Shown: positions 9,300-19,246, numbered from the stretch's first letter. The stretch: 64,000 nt of DNA from an uncultured Niabella sp. (GCA_934486785.1 CAKSQK010000002.1:186001-250000), one strand, 5' to 3'. Notes: generated by a model from the letters alone, not told the origin. Translations and numbers: made by a program.

Positions 9300-10247
9300 T
9301 TGTTTCTGGCCACGGGCAATCTGGCGTCGCAAACCATAAAGATCCCGATCATTGTGGATACTGATGCCAATAATGAGGTGGATGACCAGCATGCTTTAGC
9401 CTACCTGTTTTTTAATGCCGGTATTTTTGATATCAGGGGCATTACAACCAATGCCACTCACAATGGCGGCTCCGTGAAAGCGCATTACGATGAAGCACGG
9501 CGGGTAATGCAGCTTTGTAATGTATGGAAGAAATATCCGCTGATGATTGGCGCTGATAAAGATTTCGAAACAATTGCTCCTCATATCAAGTCTGCAAAAT
9601 TTGACGGTTATGAAGCGGTTGATTTTATCATTAAAGAGGTGCTTGAAAACAAAAATGGTAAATTGGTTTTGGTTCCCATTGGCAAACTGACTAACATCGC
9701 TTTGGCCGTTAAAAAAGAGCCACGGATCAAAGACAAAGTGCGAATTGTTTGGTTAGGATCCAACTACCCCGCTCCCGGAGAGTATAACCTGGAAAATGAT
9801 ATCAGCGCGGTAAACTACCTGTTAAATCAGAATGTCGATTTTGAAATTGTTACTGTCAGGTACGGGCAGGGAACAGGATCGGATGCCGTACAGGTGACAC
9901 AAAATGAAATAGCCGCTAACCTCGCAGGTAAAGGCCCTGAGGTAAAGGCTGTAGCAGGCAGGCACGGCGGGCAATTTACCACTTTCGGGGATTATTCGGT
10001 CAACCTGTTCTCAAAGATCCACCTCGATGGCAATCCTCCGTCAAGAGCATTATTTGACCTGGTAGCGCTGGCGGTGATAAAAAACCCGGAATGGGGTAAA
10101 AAAAAGCCGGTTCCCGCGCCGCTGCTAGTTGATAAAAAATGGCTTGAAAGGCCTGACAACAAAAGGCAAATTATGGTATGGGAGCACTTTGACAAAAATC
10201 GGATCTTATCAGATTTTTATAAGAATATAGGGGAAGCAAATGAATGA
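9300..10247 (+). CDS. exported nucleoside hydrolase-like protein; start region frameshifted
   Basis: The body matches the inosine/uridine nucleoside hydrolase fold: IIVDTDANNEVDDQHA carries the Ca2+-binding aspartates, with ITTNATHNGGS and PIGKLTNIA further on. These enzymes cleave the N-glycosidic bond of nucleosides; this variant also resembles periplasmic nucleoside-hydrolase-like proteins of unknown substrate. In this frame the only usable start is the TTG at 9300, which leaves a clipped signal peptide. An ATG at 9274 begins MKNFF in another frame. One extra A in the A run at 9277-9281 would join them into a normal signal peptide starting MKKLFLLLGLFL. The gene is therefore either a frameshifted allele or a sequencing error. 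Confidence 0.75.
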   Translation: MFLATGNLASQTIKIPIIVDTDANNEVDDQHALAYLFFNAGIFDIRGITTNATHNGGSVKAHYDEARRVMQLCNVWKKYPLMIGADKDFETIAPHIKSAKFDGYEAVDFIIKEVLENKNGKLVLVPIGKLTNIALAVKKEPRIKDKVRIVWLGSNYPAPGEYNLENDISAVNYLLNQNVDFEIVTVRYGQGTGSDAVQVTQNEIAANLAGKGPEVKAVAGRHGGQFTTFGDYSVNLFSKIHLDGNPPSRALFDLVALAVIKNPEWGKKKPVPAPLLVDKKWLERPDNKRQIMVWEHFDKNRILSDFYKNIGEANE

Positions 10248-10308
10248 TCTTACAACAACCGGTTTGATCCTTCCCTGTAAACTTTATCTTTGCGGCTAAA
10301 ACCAGACT

Positions 10309-11445
10309 ATGAGCGCGATCTTCGTTATTGGTATTTTTCTCGCGTTTTTTCTGATGATCTTACTGTTCACGAAAAAACCAAAAAACATGCCCGATAAGAT
10401 TCTCGCCGTGTGGATGGCATTCATCGGTCTGCACCTCCTCTCCTTTTTTCTTCATTATCTGGGTTACTGGACAAAATACCCGCACCTCGTCGGTATCCAT
10501 CAGCCCTTCCCGCTGATTTATGGCCCTCTTTTATTCTTGTACACGTCGTATTCCCTCCGGCCGGACCAACGTTTCCTGACAAAGGACTTACTACACTTTT
10601 TGCCGTTCCTGATCTCTTACCTGTATATGTCGCCCTTTCTTTTCGGGTACTCAGCGGAGCAAAAAAGGATGTCAGACCAAATGGGCGACTTTGACCCGGG
10701 CTTCCAGGCTTATTTTATGATATCGCTTGTCGCACTTATTATTTCAGGGATATTATACCCCATTCTTTCTTACAGGCTCATCAAACAATACAGGAGGCTG
10801 ATAGATGAGAATTTTGCCTACAAAGACCGCATCAACCTCAATTGGTTGCAGCTTTTTATCATGGGTATTTTCTCGGTTTATGTTGTTGTAGCGGTCATTT
10901 CTCTTTTAAAATGGGGCTTGTCTGTCGACTTTGGTTTTGACCCGAGCTATATTTTCTTTGTGCTTATTGTGCTTTTTGTTTTGTTTCTGGGATATTTTGG
11001 CATACGCCAGCAGGATATTTTTGCAAATCCGGCAACTGCAAAAGAAATTGTGGAGCCAAAATCCAAAAGCGAATACCAAAATTCCGGATTGAAAGAAGAC
11101 GATGCAAAAGTGCTGCAGAACCGGTTAAGACGTCTGATGGAGGAAAAAAAACCTTACCTGGAGCCAAAATTAACGCTCGCGGGCCTCGCCAACCAGTTGG
11201 ATGTCTCAGTAAATTACTTATCCCAAACCATAAATCAGTATGAAGGAAAAAATTTTTACGATTTTGTGAACGAATACCGCGTCAATGAATTTATACAGGC
11301 GATCAAAATTCCCGCTAATAAAAATTACAATATTTTGGGTCTCGCTTTCGATGCCGGATTCAATTCGAAATCGTCCTTTAACCAGATATTTAAGAAGCAG
11401 ACAGGCAAAACACCGTCCGAATTTATACGGGAAAACCCATCTTAA
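10309..11445 (+). CDS. AraC-family regulator with N-terminal multi-pass membrane domain
   Basis: Residues 1 to about 240 form about seven hydrophobic segments, followed by a linker. A C-terminal AraC-type helix-turn-helix domain of about 105 residues follows (LTLAGLANQLDVSVNYLSQTIN; GLAFDAGFNSKSSFNQIFKK; ending TGKTPSEFI). This membrane-anchored AraC layout is frequent in Bacteroidota, often beside transport or secretion genes. The sensed signal is unknown. The TonB-dependent receptor gene begins 136 nt downstream on the same strand, making it the likely regulatory target. Calling it a transcription factor is firm; the target is inference. Confidence 0.9.
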   Translation: MSAIFVIGIFLAFFLMILLFTKKPKNMPDKILAVWMAFIGLHLLSFFLHYLGYWTKYPHLVGIHQPFPLIYGPLLFLYTSYSLRPDQRFLTKDLLHFLPFLISYLYMSPFLFGYSAEQKRMSDQMGDFDPGFQAYFMISLVALIISGILYPILSYRLIKQYRRLIDENFAYKDRINLNWLQLFIMGIFSVYVVVAVISLLKWGLSVDFGFDPSYIFFVLIVLFVLFLGYFGIRQQDIFANPATAKEIVEPKSKSEYQNSGLKEDDAKVLQNRLRRLMEEKKPYLEPKLTLAGLANQLDVSVNYLSQTINQYEGKNFYDFVNEYRVNEFIQAIKIPANKNYNILGLAFDAGFNSKSSFNQIFKKQTGKTPSEFIRENPS

Positions 11446-11581
11446 TTATTCTTTTATAATTAATTGTTTATCATAACCTTAACGGTTCGAACCTACCGGT
11501 TTGCACCACTTTTTTGTCCGTACTTTCCCGTTGGGACAATGCAGGTGTTTTTTGTTCTCACATTCGCTGAAATCGAAAATT

Positions 11582-13936
11582 ATGAGAACAAAATTGTTTA
11601 CACTGAGCCTTATTTTATTTTTTGCATTGCAACAATTCGTGAACGCACAAACCATTACGCAAACCGTAAAAGGAACCGTTACAGATGGTGAAACAGGCCT
11701 TCCGCTTAACGGTGCTACTATTTCGGTTGGAGAGACCGGAAACGGGCTTGCGGCCATTTCCGATACCGCGGGGAGTTTTTCAATCCCCGGTATTCCCGTT
11801 GGACGGCAAACGGTCCTCGTTAGCTATATTGGCTATGAAACGCAGGAATTGGCGGAAATGGTCACTTCAGCAAAAGAAGTTGTGCTGGATATTCGTTTAA
11901 GATCCTCAGGCGGGGCAATGGAAGGGGTTACAATTCGTTCCGGGTTTCAAAAAAGCATGCCTAAAAATAAAATGGCTTTGGTGAGTGCCCGCGCGTTCAC
12001 AGTTGAGGAAACAAGGCGCTATGCCGGCGGCCTTGATGACCCCGCGAGGCTGGTTTCCGCATTTTCAGGCGTCACTACAGGAAATGTGAGCGACAATGCC
12101 ATTATCGTCCGGGGAAACTCACCCAAAAGTGTTTCCTGGCGATTGGAAGGTATTGAAATCCCAACGCCTCACCACTTTGAAGGCGGAAATTTCGCGGGGG
12201 GTGGCATTGTAACGCTTTTCAGCAGCCAGTTGCTGGCCAACTCGGATTTTTTTACCGGTGCTTTCCCAGCGGAGTACAATAATGCTTTGGCAGGCGTTTT
12301 CGATATGAGTTTCAGGAACGGGAATGCTGACAGGCATGAACACGCCCTGCAGGTTGGCGTTTTAGGAATCGATGTTTCTTCGGAAGGTCCATTTTCAGGA
12401 AAAAACGGGGCATCTTATCTTTTTAACTATCGTTACTCAACCTTGGGCTTATTAAGCGACATGAAAATGATCCAGACCGATCAGCTATTCAAGTATCAGG
12501 ACCTGTCGTTCAAACTCAATTTCCCGACGAAAAAAGCAGGCACATTTTCATTGTGGGGCATTGGCGGCATCGACAATGGTTCGGAACCGCTTGTTAAGGA
12601 CTCAACAACCTGGGAAACAGATTGGGACCGCGTAGGGTTTAACTGGGATACTTACAAAGGCGCTCTCGGGCTCACACATAAAAAAATGCTCGGCACTGCA
12701 ACAACTTTACAATCCACAATAGCAGGTGTGGGAAAATATAATAAAATGGAGATGAAACAACTGGATTATCGATACCAGGTACATCCGGAAATGTTACTGG
12801 ATGATAAGACAAGCACATTTTCACTGAATAGTTTCGTTAACCACCGCTTTAACTCCAACGCCGTGTTAAAAGCCGGGTTTGAATTGAAACAACAGCGATA
12901 TGATCTGTTTATTAACAGCGCTATCGACTATAAACCCGAAACCTACCGGAATTTTGCAGATGATGCAGGCAAAGCGCGCCAATACGCCGTATATGTTCAG
13001 TCTAAAATAAATATCTCCCCGGCCCTAGCACTAAGCGGAGGTGTTCAGATGAATCATTTTTCAGTTAACAAATCTACATCGGTTGAACCCAGACTGGCCC
13101 TTAGCGGTAAGATAAGCCCCGATCATTCTGTTTCGTTAGGCTATGGCTTACACACGCAGCCGGAAGAACTGAAATTTTACATGGTGAGATTTGAAGAGAA
13201 TGGCCGGACAACCTACCCGAACAAAAACCTGAAACTCACAAAAGCACATCATTTTGTTTTGGCGTACGACTGGCAGATCAACAATACTCTCCGCCTGAAA
13301 ATAGAGCCTTATTTCCAATACCTGTATGATGCGTTAGGCACCATAACGGGAACTTATTCCATGTTGAATTATAAGCAGGAATGGTATTTCAAAGACAAGT
13401 TCGCGAACAACGTAACCGGCAAAAACATGGGCATTGATGTTACGCTCGAACGCTTCCTTTCAAACAACTACTATTACCTGATCACGGGTTCCATCTTTGA
13501 TTCCAAATACAAAACACACGATAATATCTGGCGCAACACCCGGTACAATAAAAACTACGTGGCAAACATTCTTGGCGGGAAAGAGTTTTTCTTTAAAGAC
13601 AACAGGAGAGTTTTGGGCATTAACGGTCGTTTTAACGTGATCGGCGGGCAACGTTACAGCCCGGTAAACGAGACAGAATCACTACAAAAGATGTGGGTTG
13701 TTTATGATGAATCGAAGGCTTTTGAAGAACAGCTGCCCGTTTCTATTTACGGAGACGTTTCGATCACTTATCGTGTGAATCGAAAAAAGTATTCAGGCAT
13801 CATTGCGCTGCAGGTTAAAAATTTGTTCGGCTCTCCCACTTACGAAGGGTTTGATTATAATTACAAATCAAAAAGTATTCAAAGAACAGAGTCAAAAGCG
13901 ATCGTTCCCAGCATTAGTTATAAAATTGAATTCTAA
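11582..13936 (+). CDS. TonB-dependent outer-membrane receptor with carboxypeptidase-like regulatory domain
   Basis: The best start is ATG 11582 (MRTKLFTLSLILFFALQ), a normal signal peptide; an upstream TTG at 11501 would add 27 atypical residues. After cleavage near VNAQ comes a CarboxypepD_reg-like beta-sandwich (about 25-110; VKGTVTDGETGLPLNGATI). A plug domain (GNSPKSVSWRLEGIEIPTPHH) and a long beta-barrel ending in Phe follow (784 residues). There is no SusD partner beside it, so it is more likely a stand-alone receptor than a Sus-type glycan importer. The substrate is unknown. It ends at a strong terminator and follows the membrane AraC regulator. Confidence 0.9.
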   Translation: MRTKLFTLSLILFFALQQFVNAQTITQTVKGTVTDGETGLPLNGATISVGETGNGLAAISDTAGSFSIPGIPVGRQTVLVSYIGYETQELAEMVTSAKEVVLDIRLRSSGGAMEGVTIRSGFQKSMPKNKMALVSARAFTVEETRRYAGGLDDPARLVSAFSGVTTGNVSDNAIIVRGNSPKSVSWRLEGIEIPTPHHFEGGNFAGGGIVTLFSSQLLANSDFFTGAFPAEYNNALAGVFDMSFRNGNADRHEHALQVGVLGIDVSSEGPFSGKNGASYLFNYRYSTLGLLSDMKMIQTDQLFKYQDLSFKLNFPTKKAGTFSLWGIGGIDNGSEPLVKDSTTWETDWDRVGFNWDTYKGALGLTHKKMLGTATTLQSTIAGVGKYNKMEMKQLDYRYQVHPEMLLDDKTSTFSLNSFVNHRFNSNAVLKAGFELKQQRYDLFINSAIDYKPETYRNFADDAGKARQYAVYVQSKINISPALALSGGVQMNHFSVNKSTSVEPRLALSGKISPDHSVSLGYGLHTQPEELKFYMVRFEENGRTTYPNKNLKLTKAHHFVLAYDWQINNTLRLKIEPYFQYLYDALGTITGTYSMLNYKQEWYFKDKFANNVTGKNMGIDVTLERFLSNNYYYLITGSIFDSKYKTHDNIWRNTRYNKNYVANILGGKEFFFKDNRRVLGINGRFNVIGGQRYSPVNETESLQKMWVVYDESKAFEEQLPVSIYGDVSITYRVNRKKYSGIIALQVKNLFGSPTYEGFDYNYKSKSIQRTESKAIVPSISYKIEF

Positions 13937-13975
13937 AGTCGTTCATTTAATATAAGAATTCAAAATAATCCCTTC

Positions 13976-14001
13976 AGCCCCATTCTCAGATGGGGCTTTT
14001 T
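13976..14001 (+). terminator. intrinsic terminator after TonB receptor gene
   Basis: Perfect 8-bp stem AGCCCCAT/ATGGGGCT with a 6-nt loop and a T run. Confidence 0.92.
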
Positions 14002-14062
14002 CATTTCCTCACTCCTTTTCCCCAATTGACCCTGCTCATATCAATTTTTCATCATTCAGGCG

Positions 14063-14070
14063 TACCTTTG
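14063..14070 (+). promoter_or_regulatory. -7 box (TACCTTTG) for gcvP
   Basis: TAnnTTTG match 29 nt before the gcvP ATG, just after the upstream terminator. No clear -33 element was seen. Confidence 0.55.
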
Positions 14071-14098
14071 CAAATCTCAATCCAGTTATAAATTACAT

Positions 14099-16975
14099 AT
14101 GAATATATTAGAAGCCCAGGCAAAAGAATTCAGAAACAGGCACATTGGCCCCGATGAGCATGAAACCAGGGAAATGCTTGCTGTTACAGGTTTTAGCAGC
14201 ATTGACGCGCTGATAGAGAAAACAATTCCCGCACATATTATGATGGACAGTGACCTGAAGGTGCCCAAAGCGATGAGTGAGCATGAATACCTCAGGCATA
14301 TTAAAAATATGTCGCTGAAAAATAAAATTTTCACCAATTATATAGGGCAGGGTTATTATGGCACCATTGTTCCTTCGGTAATTTTACGAAATGTGTTTGA
14401 AAACCCGGGCTGGTACACGCAGTACACGCCTTACCAGGCAGAAATTTCCCAGGGCCGCCTGGAAAGCCTTTTAAACTTTCAAACAGTGATCGCCGATCTT
14501 ACGGCATTACCACTGGCCAATGCGTCGCTGCTTGATGAAGCGACTGCCGCCGCCGAGGCCATGCTGATGTTTTTCAGCATGAACAACAAAACAGATGCTG
14601 TTGACCGTCCTAAATTTTTTATTGACACTGAAATTTTTCCACAAACAAAAGACGTGGTGTATACCCGCGCCAAACCATTTGATATTGAACTGGTAGAAGG
14701 CGATTACAAAACCGCCGTGATAGATGAAACTTATTTTGGCGCGCTGGTTCAATACCCCAACAATAAAGGCAGCATTGAAGATTACAGGAGTTTTGCTGAA
14801 AAAGTGCACGCTGCCGGGGCTTATGTGGCTATGGCTACAGACCTGCTGGCGCTCACGCTTATTACGCCTCCCGGCGAAATGGGTGCTGACGTAGCAGTAG
14901 GTTCTGCACAACGCTTTGGAGTGCCGCTGGGTTATGGCGGCCCGCACGCAGGCTTCATGTCGGCCAAAGATGAATTCAGGCGCAGCATTCCCGGCCGCAT
15001 CATTGGCGTAAGCGTGGATGCACATGGCAACCGCGCGCTGCGTATGGCCTTGCAAACAAGAGAGCAGCACATCAGGCGCGAAAAAGCCACTTCCAACATT
15101 TGCACGGCACAGGCGCTGCTGGCCAATATGGCCGCTATGTATGCCGTGTATCACGGCCCGCACGGACTAAAAAGTATTGCACAGCGTGTTGCCTTGTTTA
15201 CGCAAATTGTTGCAGATGAAATCCAGGCGCGCGGCTTTGAGCTGGTTTCAGAAAATTTCTTTGATACCATCGTGGTAAAAACCACAGAAATTGCCGCTAT
15301 CCGGAAAAAAGCTGAAGCTCAAAGGATCAACCTGCGGTACATTGATGAGGCGCACATTGGCATTTCGCTGGATGAAACCACGATTGTTGAAGACCTTTTT
15401 GACCTTATCAATTGTTTTGAAAACGATACCGATCCCGTAAGTTTTGAAATTGACGCAGAAGCCGGCTTAACCCGCATTCCACAGGCGCTGATGCGCACTT
15501 CTAAATTTTTAACGCATGCAGTTTTCAATTCGTACCGCAGCGAAAGCCAGATGATGCGTTACATTAAATATTTAGAAAATAAAGACCTTTCGCTCAATAC
15601 TTCCATGATCTCTTTAGGCAGTTGCACTATGAAGCTCAATGCCGCTACCGAAATGATCCCGCTGAGTTGGAATCACTGGGCTTCCATTCATCCCTTTGCT
15701 CCTGTAGAGCAGGCGCAGGGCTATGCGCAGCTTGTAAAAGAGCTGAGCGATTACCTGTGTACCATTACTGCATTTGACGCGTGCAGCCTGCAACCCAACA
15801 GCGGCGCCTCTGGCGAGTACGCAGGGTTGCTGGCCATTAAGGCTTATCATGAAGCGCAGGGGCAACCCCACCGCAACGTGATGCTGATACCCATTTCGGC
15901 GCACGGCACCAACCCTGCCAGCGCCGTAATGGCGGGTATGAAAGTAGTGGTGGTTAAGGCTTTGGAAAATGGTTATATTGATGTGGAAGACCTGAAAGCC
16001 AAAGCAGCACAGTACAGTGATAACCTGGCAGGCATTATGATCACTTACCCCAGCACCTACGGTGTTTATGAAGAAACCGTAAAAGAAATCAACCAGGTAA
16101 TACACGATCATGGCGGGCAGGTGTATATGGATGGCGCCAATATGAACGCGCAGGTGGCATATACCGCTCCCGGCCTCATTGGCGCGGATGTATGTCATTT
16201 AAACCTGCACAAGACCTTCGCCATACCGCATGGCGGCGGCGGCCCGGGCGTAGGCCCCATCTGTGTAAAACAACACCTGGCGCCGTTTTTACCCGGCCAT
16301 GTTTTCAGTGATGCCGATGACAAAGACAGGATTGGCGCGGTGGCCGCAGCTCCTTATGGTTCTGCTTCCATTCTTTTAATTTCTTACGCCTACATCAGGA
16401 TGCTGGGAACAACAGGGTTGAAAAAAGCCACCCAGTATGCCATCCTTAACGCAAATTACATGCGCGCCAGGCTTGCAAAGCATTTTGACATTTTATATAC
16501 TAACGACAATGGCCTGTGTGCCCATGAATTTATCGTAGACCTGCGCCCCTATAAAAAAACAGCGCAGATAGAAGCGGAAGATGTGGCTAAAAGACTGATG
16601 GATTACGGCTTTCACGCCCCTACCCTTAGCTTTCCTGTGGCGGGCACTATTATGATAGAACCCACCGAAAGTGAGGACAAGGCAGAGCTTGACCGTTTTT
16701 GCGATGCGCTCATCAGCATTCGAGAAGAAATAAAAGCCATAGAAGAAGGCCACAGCGATGTTAAGGACAACACGCTGAAAAATGCGCCACACACGCAGCA
16801 TACAGTTACCGCTGACGAGTGGAACCATTCTTACAGCAGGCAGCAGGCAGCATATCCTTTGCATTATATTACGCTCAATAAGTTCTGGCCTTCGGTTTCT
16901 AGAGTGAATAATACATATGGCGACAGGAATTTGATCTGCACCTGCGAACCAACCGAAGCATACGCAGAAGCATAG
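14099..16975 (+). CDS. gcvP: glycine dehydrogenase (decarboxylating), P-protein
   Basis: A 958-residue single-chain P-protein of the glycine cleavage system. It decarboxylates glycine and passes the aminomethyl group to the lipoyl H-protein. The N-terminal half (RHIGPDEHE, YTPYQAEISQGRLESL) and the catalytic C-terminal half are fused, as in E. coli (957 residues). The PLP-binding lysine is Lys705 in LNLHKTFAIPHGGGGPG. SCTMKLNA and EPTESEDK are also recognisable. The gene stands alone, with gcvT and gcvH elsewhere. No glycine riboswitch fits in the short leader. Confidence 0.97.
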   Translation: MNILEAQAKEFRNRHIGPDEHETREMLAVTGFSSIDALIEKTIPAHIMMDSDLKVPKAMSEHEYLRHIKNMSLKNKIFTNYIGQGYYGTIVPSVILRNVFENPGWYTQYTPYQAEISQGRLESLLNFQTVIADLTALPLANASLLDEATAAAEAMLMFFSMNNKTDAVDRPKFFIDTEIFPQTKDVVYTRAKPFDIELVEGDYKTAVIDETYFGALVQYPNNKGSIEDYRSFAEKVHAAGAYVAMATDLLALTLITPPGEMGADVAVGSAQRFGVPLGYGGPHAGFMSAKDEFRRSIPGRIIGVSVDAHGNRALRMALQTREQHIRREKATSNICTAQALLANMAAMYAVYHGPHGLKSIAQRVALFTQIVADEIQARGFELVSENFFDTIVVKTTEIAAIRKKAEAQRINLRYIDEAHIGISLDETTIVEDLFDLINCFENDTDPVSFEIDAEAGLTRIPQALMRTSKFLTHAVFNSYRSESQMMRYIKYLENKDLSLNTSMISLGSCTMKLNAATEMIPLSWNHWASIHPFAPVEQAQGYAQLVKELSDYLCTITAFDACSLQPNSGASGEYAGLLAIKAYHEAQGQPHRNVMLIPISAHGTNPASAVMAGMKVVVVKALENGYIDVEDLKAKAAQYSDNLAGIMITYPSTYGVYEETVKEINQVIHDHGGQVYMDGANMNAQVAYTAPGLIGADVCHLNLHKTFAIPHGGGGPGVGPICVKQHLAPFLPGHVFSDADDKDRIGAVAAAPYGSASILLISYAYIRMLGTTGLKKATQYAILNANYMRARLAKHFDILYTNDNGLCAHEFIVDLRPYKKTAQIEAEDVAKRLMDYGFHAPTLSFPVAGTIMIEPTESEDKAELDRFCDALISIREEIKAIEEGHSDVKDNTLKNAPHTQHTVTADEWNHSYSRQQAAYPLHYITLNKFWPSVSRVNNTYGDRNLICTCEPTEAYAEA

Positions 16976-17045
16976 TAGGTGTTATGGGCATAAGTAGACA
17001 GGCTTTCATATTCCGCATTTGCATTTATCATTCATTTTTTGTTTC

Positions 17046-17849
17046 ATGACACGTCAACAACTTTCAGAACAAATACTGGCTAAAAAAACTTACCTCTGTG
17101 TTGGGTTGGATACTGATATTACAAAAATCCCACAGCATTTGCTAAGCGATGCCGACCCTGTGTTTACATTCAACAAAGCTATTATTGATGCCACAAAAGA
17201 CCACTGTATTTCTTATAAGATCAATACTGCTTTTTATGAAGCACTGGGTGTGAAGGGCTGGGAGGCAATGGAAAAAACAGTGAACTATATCGGCGATGAC
17301 CATTTTAAAATAGCTGATGCGAAACGTGGCGATATAGGCAATACATCTGATCAATATGCCAAAGCTTTTTTTGAAACACTGCCTTTTGACGCCGTAACAG
17401 TAGCGCCTTATATGGGCAGCGACAGTGTGCAGCCCTTTCTGCAATACGATGGCAAATGGGCCATTGTGTTAGGACTGACTTCTAACAAAGGCGCACAGGA
17501 TTTTGAGCTGCAGCAGTGCGGAGACACTTTGCTTTTTGAAAAAGTTTTGAAAACTGTAGCTGCCTGGGGAACGAATGAAAACCTGATGTTTGTAGTGGGC
17601 GCCACACAAGCCGATTCATTTACCCGCATCCGCCAGATCGTTCCCAATCATTTTTTACTGGTGCCTGGTGTGGGCGCACAGGGCGGCAGCCTGAAAGATA
17701 TTTCAGAAAAAGCCATGACCGGCGATGGCGGCATTTTAGTGAATGTTAGCCGTGATATTATTTATGCATCAACGGATGAAAACTTTGCTGCCGCGGCACA
17801 GGAGAAGGCCTTCTTTTATCATGAGCAGATGAAACTTTTTCTGGGCTAA
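17046..17849 (+). CDS. pyrF: orotidine 5'-phosphate decarboxylase
   Basis: This 267-residue enzyme of the longer PyrF class catalyses the last step of UMP synthesis. The catalytic Lys/Asp network is in [21 protein letters not shown] near the N-terminus and [10 protein letters not shown] near the C-terminus bind the substrate phosphate. ATG 17046 was chosen because the preceding nine codons from 17019 (hydrophobic, Phe-rich) are not family-like. It lies between gcvP and a thioredoxin gene and shows no operon partners in pyrimidine synthesis. Confidence 0.95.
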   Translation: MTRQQLSEQILAKKTYLCVGLDTDITKIPQHLLSDADPVFTFNKAIIDATKDHCISYKINTAFYEALGVKGWEAMEKTVNYIGDDHFKIADAKRGDIGNTSDQYAKAFFETLPFDAVTVAPYMGSDSVQPFLQYDGKWAIVLGLTSNKGAQDFELQQCGDTLLFEKVLKTVAAWGTNENLMFVVGATQADSFTRIRQIVPNHFLLVPGVGAQGGSLKDISEKAMTGDGGILVNVSRDIIYASTDENFAAAAQEKAFFYHEQMKLFLG

Positions 17850-17866
17850 AACATCTACGTTAAAAC

Positions 17867-18478
17867 ATGCCGCAAAAGAAAAAGCTATTTTCATTTTCAA
17901 ATATCATTACTGCGGTACTGATATTATTAGCGCTGGGCATGTTGCTGATTCCTGGCTTTAAGGCCACTGTTTTGCAGGGCCTGATGAAAGCAGGCCTTTT
18001 TCAACCTTCGGTAACCACTAATCCTACAAAATCAACTTCCGAAAAAAGCTGGGAAGTTTTATTGACCAGTTCAAAAGGAGAAATAATTGACGGCAATGCG
18101 CTAAAAGGAAAAGTTGTTTTTATTAATGCGTGGGCCACCTGGTGCCCGCCGTGCATAGCCGAAATGCCTTCCATAAACGAATTGTATAAAGCTTACAGAT
18201 CTTCCGGCGATATGGTTTTTTTAACGGTAGATGCAGACAACGATCTTCAAAAGTCAGAAAAATTTATTACCACTAAAGGTTTTGACCTGCCTGTGTATAC
18301 ATCGCAAATTGCCATGCCTGCTGAATGGTATGACGGCACGCTGCCCACAACGATAGTGCTTGACAAAAAAGGAAATATTGTATACCATCATAAAGGCGCG
18401 GCCAATTATAACAGCCCTAAATTCAAAAAATTTATTGATATGCTGTTGCAGCAAAATACTGCTGCCAAAGGCTTTTAA
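17867..18478 (+). CDS. TlpA/ResA-like membrane-anchored thioredoxin
   Basis: The N-terminal segment (about 10-30) is a single membrane anchor without a cleavage site, followed by a short linker and a TlpA-like thioredoxin domain. The redox pair is Cys93 and Cys96 in WATWCPPC; the cis-Pro region is TLPTTIVL. Such proteins face the periplasm and reduce disulfides, for example in cytochrome c maturation. The specific partner is not evident from the neighbours. The 203-residue length is normal. It begins 17 nt after pyrF, so the two may be co-transcribed. Confidence 0.9.
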   Translation: MPQKKKLFSFSNIITAVLILLALGMLLIPGFKATVLQGLMKAGLFQPSVTTNPTKSTSEKSWEVLLTSSKGEIIDGNALKGKVVFINAWATWCPPCIAEMPSINELYKAYRSSGDMVFLTVDADNDLQKSEKFITTKGFDLPVYTSQIAMPAEWYDGTLPTTIVLDKKGNIVYHHKGAANYNSPKFKKFIDMLLQQNTAAKGF

Positions 18479-18511
18479 CATATAATTCCGGGCTTTCTCA
18501 ATTATATTCCG

Positions 18512-18519
18512 TACCTTCG
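18512..18519 (+). promoter_or_regulatory. possible -7 box (TACCTTCG) upstream of RRM gene
   Basis: One mismatch to TAnnTTTG. If used, the RRM protein mRNA would carry an unusually long leader of about 95 nt, rich in T and C. Confidence 0.35.
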
Positions 18520-18620
18520 CGCTGTTATTTTGAGTTACTGCGTTACTGTAAACACGTCTTCTACTCTGTTCTACAATTTTTGCTTTTCTCAAATTTTACT
18601 CATTTATCAAAATTTATAAG

Positions 18621-18896
18621 ATGAACATTTATGTGTCCAATCTGGGCTTCGGCGTTACCAATGAAGACCTGAACGAATTATTTGCGGCTTATGGTACTGT
18701 AGACAGCGCAAGGATCATTACAGACAAATTTACCAAACAAAGCCGCGGCTTTGGCTTTGTTGAAATGTCTGATGAAGACGCTGCTTTAAAAGCAGTAAAA
18801 GACCTGAACGGTACCATGCAGGACGGTCGTTCGATCAAAGTATCGGAAGCCCGCCCACGCGAAGAAAAGCCCCGCTATTCTTCAAACCGCTGGTAA
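18621..18896 (+). CDS. single-RRM RNA-binding protein
   Basis: A 91-residue protein made of one RNA recognition motif. RNP2 is IYVSNL (3-8) and RNP1 is RGFGFVEM (42-49), with the aromatic residues needed for base stacking present. A short basic tail (EARPREEKPRYSSNRW) follows. Such small RRM proteins are numerous in Bacteroidota, where they act as global RNA-binding regulators in the species studied (for example Bacteroides RbpB). It is followed on the same strand by an 84-residue protein of unknown function and a cold-shock-domain protein, suggesting an RNA-related set. Confidence 0.93.
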   Translation: MNIYVSNLGFGVTNEDLNELFAAYGTVDSARIITDKFTKQSRGFGFVEMSDEDAALKAVKDLNGTMQDGRSIKVSEARPREEKPRYSSNRW

Positions 18897-18948
18897 AAAA
18901 CGGCAGTGCCGGTTTCAGTTATTTCTTCATTTAAAAAATTGTTTAACT

Positions 18949-19203
18949 ATGGATATCACTTCTATTGAAAAATTCCTGGATCTGAAAACAAAAAAATCCA
19001 GGGTTGTAAATGTACATTTTAAAGACCGATCTACTGTAACCGGCATTTTTATCGTAGCAAAAGATCACGGCGACCTGAAAGCGAAAAACTTCTGGCGCAT
19101 TGTGAACATTAAAAATATAGAGCAATGGGAACGTACGCAAAGTATTGAATTATCCCGGCTGTTCAATGGCGCTGTATTCAGCCGCCTGAGCGATGCCAAA
19201 TAA
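18949..19203 (+). CDS. small basic protein of unknown function
   Basis: 84 residues, not recognised with confidence. The core alternates like short beta strands (VVNVHFKDRSTVTGIFI, then NFWRIV), with a helical C-terminus (ELSRLFNGAVFSRL). The pattern of strands around a D-R-S-x-V-x-G turn loosely recalls an Sm/SH3-like small barrel, but this is only a visual resemblance. It sits 52 nt after the RRM gene and 43 nt before the cold-shock gene on the same strand, so a shared role in RNA handling is a reasonable guess. The clean spacing supports it as a real gene. Confidence 0.75.
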   Translation: MDITSIEKFLDLKTKKSRVVNVHFKDRSTVTGIFIVAKDHGDLKAKNFWRIVNIKNIEQWERTQSIELSRLFNGAVFSRLSDAK

Positions 19204-19246
19204 ATACTGTACTGCTCCCTGATTAATTCACCCTTAAAATATATGA

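Noticed and set aside
13937..14098. Glycine riboswitch upstream of gcvP
   Set aside because: The region is occupied by the previous gene's terminator and the -7 box; no paired aptamer structure.
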